The translations under genes and the position numbers were made by a program. Shown here in pieces: positions 9,375-17,354 of a stretch of 17,354 nt of DNA (the first letter of the stretch is position 1; the number at the start of each line of letters is the position of its first letter). The DNA comes from Candolleomyces eurysporus (taxonomy: Eukaryota; Basidiomycota; Agaricomycetes; Agaricales; Psathyrellaceae), in contig JANBPK010000115.1 in NCBI GenBank assembly GCA_027579435.1, forward strand, positions 1-17,354, written 5' to 3'. Under the pieces are notes generated by a model. It worked only from the letters and a program-made list of their open reading frames with translations, did not search any database and had not been told where the DNA came from.

Positions 9375-10887
9375 TTAGAATATTTTACCCCTACCGGGGA
9401 AAAAACGAGCTAGCCAGGGTGTTGCCAATGGCTCCGGGCAAAGCCTTTTGAGGAGTTCTATGTCTTCTTCATGCTCACGGAGGTTTGCTTCGAGATTTGG
9501 AACGGACAAACGCGCGATGCGTTTCCCAAGGGGGTTGCTCGGGGAGCTGGACACTACAAAGCAGACTGGTAATGTGCGTGCGCACTCCTCAAAACAGCTG
9601 AACAGCTCGTCTTTTGCTTGCTCGTCGCAATGCTCAAGACCGCCAACCAGGATGAGGATCGCCTTCTTCTCTGAGCTTGGGACGCCCGCGTACGCCCTAG
9701 CAAAAATATTTCTGATTTGCATCCTGGTGTTGAGCTGAGAGTAGTTCCACCTGGGATCGGTTCCGACCTCGACACTGGACATTTGCTGTCTCCATTCTGG
9801 TCCAAAAGATTTAATCGTCCTGCTAACATCCTCCGCTAGCAAGGGGACGAGAGTTGATCGAATATCTTGGCGAGTTTGTGGCCTGTCGAAATGAATGGTC
9901 GAACTGGCTGCTGAAAGCGCTGTGCATGTCTTTGCTACATGAAGCATGATGAGAGTTCTTTGCAGCTCTGTTCCTTCTGAGACCCAATGAACCCGCCGGT
10001 AGCGATCGACCACTTCTATCCACTGGATGATTCTCTCGAGGAGCATCATAGCAGTTCCCAACGTGGATTCCTCAGTGTCACTTTCGTCAGCAAAGGACAC
10101 TATCGCTTTCGCTATTTTTCGAGGATGGAACATAGAAATTCAGGTTGCGAATGAGCGCAGAGAAATGGCTTACACTCACACTTGCTTCGGATTGTGCGTT
10201 GGCTAGGCTGCATGCCTGGTGATTGGTGTGTAACGAACAGGGTTGACTTTTCTGCTAAAGTGGAGTAGCTTATCGCTCCCGTTCGCGACTCGACCTCTTG
10301 AGAGGCGCTACTGGCTTGCGGTTGAGTCATCGGTGCTACTGTTGGTTCGCAGTCCATCTTTTGGTCGTCAGCTTCTTCTCTCGCTTTACTTCTCTTCTGA
10401 TTCCGTGATATAACTCTCGCTTTAGCCTCCGATACAGACACCTGCCATGGACGGACGGAAGATGAGTACTGCGCTAGGCTATTCGACTCCGATTCCGACC
10501 TTATGTCCGTTAACATATTTGGTGAGATTCATGGCGTATTTCTTGCAGGAGTCCTGTGCACGCTCAGGTCTGGAAGTGTCTTGCGCTTTGAGGTCATAAT
10601 CTGCCTGCAGCTTAATTAACCTGACACAGCCTATCAATCGTCAAATCCGCGTCTAGTGCACAAGCTGTAGCTCACTTGTTTTGCAGAACCTCCATCTTCG
10701 CATGCGTTGCTGGCCGGATAGGGGCAGCCCCCACAACCTGTCCCTGGTAGTCCATAAGGTCTGAGAATCGCTTCTGCAATTTGTTGGAATATCCGGTCCA
10801 CATTGGGTCCCACCATGTTTCCATCATACCAGGAGGACGGATCGGTTGCAAGAGATGCGGGGGAGCAGAAACCACCCTGGAAGTCAT
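9375..10887 (-). CDS. NACHT/STAND-like protein with degenerate Walker A and B motifs
   Basis: Four exons are proposed on the minus strand: 10887-10676, 10620-10515, 10468-10180 and 10111-9375. Introns are 55, 46 and 68 bp; phases close to give 447 aa. The last exon is the best supported; the 10514-10469 intron (GTTAAC donor) is the weakest, and a shorter two-exon form could start at ATG 10516. The N-terminus is helical and charged, followed by a Ser/Gln/Glu-rich linker. The last exon aligns by eye with the NACHT NTPase core of basidiomycete STAND proteins: VHWVS before the P-loop, HVAKTC after it, the LVPLLAED helix, DPRWN, the Walker B region, and CFVVSSSPSNP where family members have CFVVSSRPE. 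The P-loop has EGTELQRT where GPAGAGKS is usual. Walker B reads GGLEHCD, not DGLDECD. ATP binding and hydrolysis are therefore doubtful. The protein stops soon after the NTPase core, with no WD40, ankyrin or TPR repeats. Confidence 0.55.
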
Positions 10888-11172
10888 AACGTACTGGCGT
10901 CAGAGGATGGGGCTTCCTGTTCGATTGGTGCTGGGCGAGCTGGTGAACAAAGTCCTATGTAGGAACAGATACAATAGCAATCTCCATGTCAACAAACACA
11001 ACTTAAGAACACTGCCTTTTTCCCTGAAAGGTAAACATAACGGCGTAGCCCTGGACATGCTGCCTCAGGCCCTTGTCTTGAGGACCCATAGGCACAAACA
11101 AGGTCAAATAGCCGTTCAGACAACTTGAACGGGAATTCCGCCCGTCATTCTCTCAACATACCTTCAAACGTG
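10888..11172. promoter_or_regulatory. Short divergent intergenic region, likely shared promoter
   Basis: The proposed starts of the minus-strand NACHT-like gene and the plus-strand kinase gene are 285 bp apart, head to head. The region should carry promoters for both. I see no clear TATA box. Further 5' exons of the minus-strand gene are possible here, because acceptor-like CATAG and GCCAG sequences occur on that strand. Confidence 0.4.
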
Positions 11173-12509
11173 ATGTCTTCGACTGCCGAAAGGCCAGCAC
11201 CACTCGAGGAGACCCAAGCACTTTTTGATACCCTTGAAGAAGACGAAGTTTACTGGAAAGACAATTACACCTGGCTTCTTGAATCCGGATATCGACTTCG
11301 ACCCCGGTATCATCCAGACTGGATCCCATCTTGGAGGGCAAATCCAGAACTCGACGCTGTCGAATGTGAGGACTCTATCGGTAACAGTGTCAGTACCAAG
11401 TTTCATAACTCAGCTGAGGCTCATACTCTTGCAGCACTCCGCGATTTGTGACGCGATTCGAATCGACGGTGGCTCACCCGTCATTCTTAAACGTGTCTCT
11501 CGGGAGGACCATCCTCACGAAATAGAAATCATCGAGTACCTCATGGAGGAGCCCCGGAAAACTGATCCTATGAACCATTCTTTGTCTGTGATTGAGGTCT
11601 TACAGCCTCCTGATAACCCTTCGGATAGTATTCTGGTAATGCCATTATGCAGAGCCTGGGATTCCCCGGAATTTGAGACGGTTGGGGAAGTGGTCGACTG
11701 CATCCGGCAGCTCATTGAGGTACTTACTCTTGATCTGCATACACAGGGAACCATCCATCTGAATTATTACTAGGGAGTATATTTCCTTCACGAGAACGTA
11801 ATTGCTCATCGGTAGGCTTTCCCACCTCACGAAGTTTATGGATACTTCATTCCCAACTAGCGATCTGAAAACTGAAAACGTCATGATGAACACGCGTCTG
11901 TACACCACTCCTTTCCATCCCATGGCGCAAGATCGAACTCCAGATGGCACGCATGACGTCGGGGCCACCTATACACGAACTCAGCGAAGACCAAGGTACT
12001 ACATCATTGATTATGGCCTTGCTCATCGTTACGAGCAGAGCCAACTGCCACCCATGGAGCCGACGACCGGGATTTTTGGTAGCAACTTCACCGTACCGGA
12101 GTTCCAAACACCAGACAAACCGCACAATCCATTCCTCGTTGATGTCTACTGCTTAGGCTGCATGATCCGGGCCGAAATACTCGAGGTTTGACTGTCTTCC
12201 TGACGTGTTATTTCAGACGCTTAATCTGTTTCACTATCGTAGGAAGAGCCCGAAAATCTTGGGTTCGGTTGCATTGTACCTCTGCTTGAGGACATGACCG
12301 ATGAAAATCCGGCCAATCGACCCTCGATGAAAGAAGTCCTTTTGAGATTCGATGCCGATATCTCAACTCTTAGTGTTTGGACTCTTCGTTCAAGATTCAC
12401 TCCCACCAGGCTTCGGTATGAATGGTACGACAGGGTTCTGCGGGCAGTCCCCTACTTGCTACGGCAGATTCAGTTTGTGCTCACTGGCACACCTGCAATT
12501 CCTCGCTGA
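11173..12509 (+). CDS. Fungal protein kinase-like protein with HRD catalytic loop
   Basis: Five exons are proposed: 11173-11388, 11435-11719, 11774-11811, 11861-12185 and 12243-12509. Introns are 46, 54, 49 and 57 bp, and phases close to give 376 aa. The model is supported by recovery of the catalytic loop HRDLKTEN (residues 179-186) across the 11812-11860 intron. Other landmarks are VILK with Lys91 in the ATP-lysine position, HEIEII as the likely C-helix Glu segment, VMPL at the hinge, IIDYG (D230) in the DFG position, VPEF in the APE position, DVYCLGCMI in subdomain IX and NRPSM in subdomain XI. A typical glycine-rich loop is not visible. The stretch between HRD and DYG is long, about 43 residues after N186. 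The N-terminal YTWLLESGYRLRPRYHPDW motif matches my memory of an expanded agaricomycete kinase-like family. The key residues suggest it may be active. The first intron ends are the least certain. Confidence 0.8.
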
Positions 12510-13218
12510 GGTGACTTGAGGGTGTACCCTGGGTTTTCACTAAGATAGCGGACTCACTAGGATATTCCCTCAATGTAAATCTGCATTAGGCGATCTCTGA
12601 AACTTTTGATTGTCACCTTCTACACCTTCTCTTCGGTATACGCCCACCGTCTTGCGATTCAAATGTTGTACAGGGGGGTTATGGTCGAACTCCTGGTTCA
12701 CCAGCCGCCGTAGTTCTGCCGACTCTGAGCACCGAAGGGGAGGGGGATTGGGGAGAAAGAAGTGGGTGCTGTCCAGCGATGCTGTAAGCACTCGATTCCT
12801 AACTTAGGGTCAGGCCGATCGCTGCCCGACTCGCAATTCGGCGCTCTAATGCCCGATAGTCGTGGTGCGGGCGAAGCCAGCACGGGCCCATTGACATGTT
12901 TCCTGGGGCCTTCGGGAGAGAACAACCTTCCCCGTCTGGTAATGATCGAACTGAACCCGGGACACTTGTAAAATTTAGACGGTTATACACATAAATTACC
13001 CAACAATGTGCAAAGGCTGCAGCCAAGATGAGGAGAAAACAGAAGTCTATGTAACAGGAAATAAATCATCGGGATTCCTCCAAAAATGTCAGATCAAAGA
13101 GTTACAATAACATAAGGAGAAAGGAGACGACCCAATGCATGGGGCCATTGTCGAGAGCAATAATAGCGATACAGTAGATGACATTCATAGTCCGACGTTA
13201 TGCATCAACTTCAACCAA
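12510..13218. other. Intergenic region between convergent kinase and RasGEF genes
   Basis: This 709-bp stretch lies between two stop codons facing each other, so it should hold both 3' UTRs. A GC-richer block at about 12700-12960 has overlapping open frames on both strands (12762-12971 plus, 12698-12925 minus). I do not recognise either, and neither has clear coding character. No terminator, RNA gene or repeat pair was identified. Confidence 0.5.
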
Positions 13219-16200
13219 TCAGTCATAGACGGCCAATGCCCTCTGCAGCATTTCAGGTTCGAGCGCCCGCAGTCTTAGGCACCGTTGGAATAGCTTCTTG
13301 TCGACTTCAAAGTTCACTCTACTGGCAACATGTTGACTGGCGACAAGCGATTTGATCACGGCTGCAATCTTTCTCTGCTTGTGGATGTTCACAAGGGGTT
13401 CCAGACGCATGGTTGGGGGGGAGGGGAGCCAGCGCGTCGAAGACTTCCGGATGGGCTAGTGGATCGAATTCGCCATTATCCATTTTGACGCTTTCGTTGG
13501 GCGAGGTGGGATCGATAAGGTCAGGGAGTCGCTTGAGCCTGTGCAGCTGAGCCAAATAGATACCTACACGACCATGTCAGTCTCTTAATACGGGCTGTAG
13601 AGAAGAAACAACTTACCAATGAAGGGGATACACGCAGTGGGAACAGTAGGTCGTGACTCAGCCGCCACCTTGCCCTTGCCCTGGCCTTCGGCTCCGGAGC
13701 CGCTCGCTATCGAGGGAGCATGAGAACCAGTATCCTTGGGTTTAGATTCGACTATCGCCTCGACCGCTGAGCGAATCAAGGCAAAGTCATTGCTGCCACT
13801 GACGAAGACCTTCAAATCACGATAGACTCGGCTCTCAAAGGACCCTATCTTATTCCACCCAGGCTTACGCATGGCATAGGCAACCCGATCGCCCTGCAAG
13901 GCAGCGATGATAGCAACCAGGGTGTTGAAGTTGCTCAACTGGTATGATTTCTAGACGACAGCACATTAGCACAATATTCTTTGGGAAAAATAGATGAACC
14001 ACATACCCATGCAACCCGGATGAACTTGGCCACAACCATCGGTCTCTGATTCGGCGGGGTCAAAACAATCTCGGAGATCACAAAGTTCGCCATCAGGTTG
14101 AACCTCGCCCTCAACGCGGCCAAAGCTGTCGTTTTCTCCCCGTTCCGGTGCTCAGCCTTCCATGTCGCCCTATCTTTCAGATATTGGGACCAATCATAGA
14201 CATTGACTTCCACGGTCGCCATCCACTCGTCCGTGACCAGCTCCTCAAATTTGACCCCCATGAACAATTCTCGATCGATCATGCTGAACTGCTCGGCCAA
14301 CGTGACTGCCCGATAGCTCAGGATAAAGGACTGATGCACCCGCAGCGTATCGTGCTTGGAAAATTTGGCTGGGATGAAAGTTGGGAGTTCTGGACCCGGC
14401 ACTGGTGGTAGGATGGTAGAAACTCGACTTCGCAGGATTTCGATTGGCACGACATCCTCGACGGCTGGTTTCGCTTCCTCAGAGCGGGCAGTCGATCCCA
14501 CTTCCGACGACGACGATGAAGAGACCGGAGGAACGCCAAGGCTTTGCTGGTGCGGCATGGGAGTATGAGGAAGCCCGCCGCCATCAGAAGCCTCGGAACC
14601 ATCACCGGACGCGCTACGTTCCAGCCCAGGAGGATACATCGCAAAGTTGTGCTGACTGACAGACTCGTGCTCGTCATCGTCATCGTCTTCCTCGTCATCT
14701 TCACCGCCTTCGTCTTCCTCGTCCGAATCAACAGGGAACCTCGACTCTTCATGTTCGTAGTCACCCGCAGCCAGCCTAGCCTGTATCTGCTTCACCCAGC
14801 CGTCCACCTTTGATTTCTTCTCCTGCACCTTCTGTGGGTTAATCTGACCTTCCAGCCTCTTCAACGCAGCTTCGACATCCCCATCTCCTTCCTCGTCAAT
14901 GCTCAACGAATCCAACAACGCATTCATCTGCCATTGCTGGATCGGCTGTGGGTAAGGCTGCTGAGCCCCTTCACCAGTGATCGAAACAGACGAAGTCGTA
15001 GAACTCGGAGGTCCCGACAACACCGACGCACGCGAGATAATACCCATCGACGAAACTTCCGATCTGCGAGGCAAAAACTCGAAGTCCTTCCGCGTGGGCA
15101 GCCTACGCGGCTCTCTTCGCAACCCGGGTGGCGCCAACGGACCGGAACCATGGACTTCGGACGACGTATCCGACATGTCGAAATCGTCGAGGGACACAAT
15201 ATCGAAATGCTCGTTGAAAGGTTCGTGGTAAGGCTCGTGGAAAGGCTCGATGGACCTCGTGAATAACGGCTGCATGCTCCCAGAACCGTCCAAAACTTCA
15301 CCGAGAGAACCTGTCGACGAGGCGAACGACCTGATCGACTCTGCTCGGTGCGATGATGGGACGATTGACAGAGTGTGGCTGCTGGCATGTACCTGGGATC
15401 GTTCTGAACGATTGAGCGAGTTGGTATCCGTATAGGCCTGCTGGGATTCTTCTGGTGGTGGAGTTGGTAAGGAAGCGGAAAACGGGTCATCGTAATTAGG
15501 CGGTGCTTCAGAGGGGATAGATTTATCTGGGGAAGGCGGGGAGGTGTCGTCTAAAGACTGTTCGTGGGTATAGTGATGTGTAGGGGTAGGCGTAGTTGGA
15601 GTAATGGGTTGCTGCACGGTCAATAGAGTAGATGGTTGAGGTATTCCAGGTGGTGAAGGTCTGCTGGATGCGGAGGGTGCCTGCGCGAGGCTTATGGACG
15701 AAACTGATTGGAGGCCAGAGGGCCCAGCTGTAGCGCCCGCTCTTGGTGAGGTTTGAGGCAGGGTGAGAGGGGGTGGCGCTTGTCTGCGATTCGACAGAGG
15801 CTCCATATTCTTCAGATATTGCTCGACGCCTCCATTGACTGCGAGAAGATCTCTTGACACCGAAAGCTCCAAGTCGAAAGCTGAAACGCCAGTGCATGGA
15901 TTCAAAGAATTGCGAGCACTTGATCGCGAATTGAGGACACGTTTCAATCGTCCCAAGCGTCCAATCGTCTTCACGAATGCGCGAGAAAGGGAACTGTTTT
16001 GCATTGGTAGCGGAACGGGCACATGCACAGCCTCGGAATCGGTCGAAGCGGAACCCGTCGTTTGGTCAATCCGCTGAAGGATATTGAAGGATGAAATGGG
16101 AAGGGAAGCGGGACGGGAGGGGCCGATTGCGCCGACATGGCCGGCAGCCAGATGTGCGTTGGCTCCATCTTTGACGCTCAGAGGACTGTCTTCCGAATTA

Positions 16201-17354
16201 GCTTCGTCAGGAAGAAAATCAAGATCAACATCAGAGTCTTCATCATCTTTCAGAACCGCCTCTGCAAACTTTTGACCCAAGACGTGCGTCTTGACCTTTT
16301 CAGATTTGGACACAAACGCGCTCTTTCTCCGTTCTTTGTCGCCAGTGGCATCAGGACGTATGTGAGCCTGCTTGCAGTCCTTCGCTACCTTGACAAGACG
16401 TCGCACGATTCCCTGAGAAAACAAAGTCAGAAGGTGACAGCACCATACTTTAAAGAAGACTTACCAAGCCGTCTGAATGCTGTTTCAGGAGAGGATCGTG
16501 GATAAGGGTATTCAACCAATTCGACATCAGCAATCGAAGTTCTCGGTTGGGTATGAAATCCACGTTGAAGAATGTCAAAAGCCAATATCGAATCGCAACA
16601 AATGTGCGAACGCGTACAATTCGCCGGACTGTCTCGTCCTGCGAGTTCTTCGGCTGTTGCAAAGCCCACTGGAACCGAGAGATGAGAAGATGGCAAAGGT
16701 CCACGCCACTGATATATGTTCGATAGGTGAGGAAGAAATCCAGGAGTTCGTCGTAGTTGAGGTCGCTTGTGAGTTGGGCAATCCATCGTTCAATGGTGGC
16801 GGCCACCAGGATGCGAGAAGGGCGAGTAGGGGAATGGCTAGAAGCATCTGAATGGGTAGTTCGCGATGCCTTGCTGCTCCGTCGTTTCGACATGGAGGAC
16901 CCGATATCCGAAGTGACGCTATCATCCGCATCATGTTCTGGAGTCAACTCGCCCCATATGACGAACCGAGGATCATCTCTGGGTACAGCGGATGTCTCCG
17001 ACGACAGCGAAATCTTCACCGTCGTCGCCTCCGAGGCTGAGCCCAGCTTGTCCAGATCAGGCAAGCCGCGGTAGGTTTGGAGGACGTCAAAGACGGTCCT
17101 CGCGTATTCCGTGAGCATCGAGGCCTCGGCAGGTGGCTCGTAGGTCGAGGACGGTCGTGACTGTGTCTCGGCGACAAAAGAATTCCGGACCCTAATCGCA
17201 GACGGTGGTCGGTGCTCTTCCATTTCCGGGGTGCTAGCGCGGGGATCATCCTGGCGCGCGGTTAGGCCGGACTCGAAGGATTGCATGAGACGAATATGGC
17301 GGGGAGCGGGAAGCTGGTCAAGGTAGCTAGGTAGGGGTTTCTGCAGAGGTGTCT
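13219..17354 (-). CDS. LTE1-type Ras guanine nucleotide exchange factor (REM + CDC25 domains), 5' partial, one frameshift
   Basis: Minus-strand exons in the window are 17354-16465, 16412-14007, 13950-13617 and 13563-13219. Introns are 52, 56 and 53 bp, with donors GTAAGT, GTATGT and GTAAGT. About 1323 residues lie in the window. The frame is open to the right edge, 22 codons beyond ATG 17286, so the true start is probably outside. Near the N-terminus is a RasGEF_N (REM) domain (LTSDLNYDELLDFFLTYRTY, about 16815-16370). A long disordered Ser/Pro-rich centre follows, with an acidic run. The C-terminal CDC25-type catalytic domain (about 14350-13219) includes TLAEQFSMIDRELF, FVISEIVL, VVAKFIRVAWKSYQLSNFNT and ACIPFIGIYLAQLHRLKRLPDLID. 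Such proteins load GTP onto Ras-family GTPases at membranes; the N-terminal REM/C-terminal CDC25 layout with a long centre is that of yeast LTE1. A low-complexity insert of about 45 residues sits inside the catalytic domain. In the last exon a C7 run (plus strand G7, 13415-13421) breaks the frame; one base fewer would restore it. Confidence 0.85.
13415..13421 (-). other. Homopolymer frameshift in the RasGEF coding sequence
   Basis: On the minus strand the frame that reads EVFDALAPLPP runs into NHASGTP and later stops. The conserved continuation MRLEPLVNIHKQRKI lies in the next frame, starting a few bases after a run of seven C. A six-C run would join both parts in one frame. No intron fits, because conserved coding sequence abuts the run on both sides. 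A sequencing or assembly miscall is the simplest explanation; a real inactivating mutation is the alternative. Confidence 0.75.
14661..14727 (-). repeat. Trinucleotide-rich tract coding an acidic Glu/Asp run
   Basis: The plus strand is rich in TCA, TCG and TCT/TCC triplets. On the minus strand these code the SDEEDEGGEDDEEDDDDDEH-type acidic segment in the disordered centre of the RasGEF. Such tracts commonly vary in length and probably form a flexible or protein-binding region. Confidence 0.75.
15201..15248 (-). repeat. Four 12-bp units coding EPFH/EPYH/EPFN/EHFD
   Basis: Four diverged 12-bp units in tandem encode a four-residue motif of the form E-P-F-H in the disordered centre of the RasGEF. 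It is directly followed by an acidic DIVSLDDFDMSD stretch. This may be a short linear binding motif repeated for avidity, or simple replication slippage. Confidence 0.7.

Noticed and set aside
10781..11128. A 115-codon plus-strand frame
   Set aside because: It overlaps the minus-strand exon that joins in frame through two introns to the NACHT-like gene, and shows no domain.
13321..13335. GGCAACATGTTG shared with the 22-bp palindrome at 8572
   Set aside because: Here it lies within conserved RasGEF coding sequence (SQHVASRV) and the palindrome does not extend; treated as coincidence.

Overview
The window looks like nuclear DNA of an agaricomycete (mushroom-forming basidiomycete). Genes are split by very short GT-AG introns (46-68 bp wherever I could place both ends), and the families are typical of that group: F-box-like/LRR proteins, a STAND/NACHT-type protein, a fungal-specific kinase, a RING-CH membrane protein and a large RasGEF. 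A single N at 149 points to a draft assembly. No tRNA, rRNA, CRISPR or intact transposon was seen.

Layout from left to right. Positions 3-323 may be the 3' end of a plus-strand gene cut by the window edge. Positions 324-1940 hold nothing I recognise. A six-exon plus-strand gene (1941-3758) encodes a RING-CH (MARCH-like) membrane ubiquitin ligase. Two tandem intronless plus-strand F-box paralogues follow (4023-5768 and 6501-8018); the first carries a 15-bp in-frame minisatellite that the second has only once. A 1.36-kb gap (8019-9374) contains a perfect 22-bp palindrome close to a TATA-like box. A minus-strand gene (10887 to 9375, four exons proposed) encodes a NACHT-like protein in which both Walker motifs are degenerate. 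It is divergent from a five-exon plus-strand kinase gene (11173-12509), with 285 bp between the two. After a 0.7-kb gap, a minus-strand RasGEF gene (17354 to 13219, 5' end outside the window) fills the right side. Its last exon contains a one-base frameshift in a homopolymer, most likely an assembly error.

Functionally, the left half is rich in ubiquitin-pathway proteins: a membrane E3 and two SCF-type substrate receptors. The right half is signalling: pseudo-NTPase, kinase and Ras/Rho-type exchange factor. Fungal gene order is not operonic, so this grouping is not evidence of a shared pathway. The features most worth following up are the divergent pseudo-NACHT/kinase pair, the minisatellite expansion in one F-box paralogue, the palindrome/TATA block at 8572-8633 and the RasGEF frameshift. 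Exon models were derived by hand from splice motifs, reading-frame closure and remembered family patterns; no database search was run.
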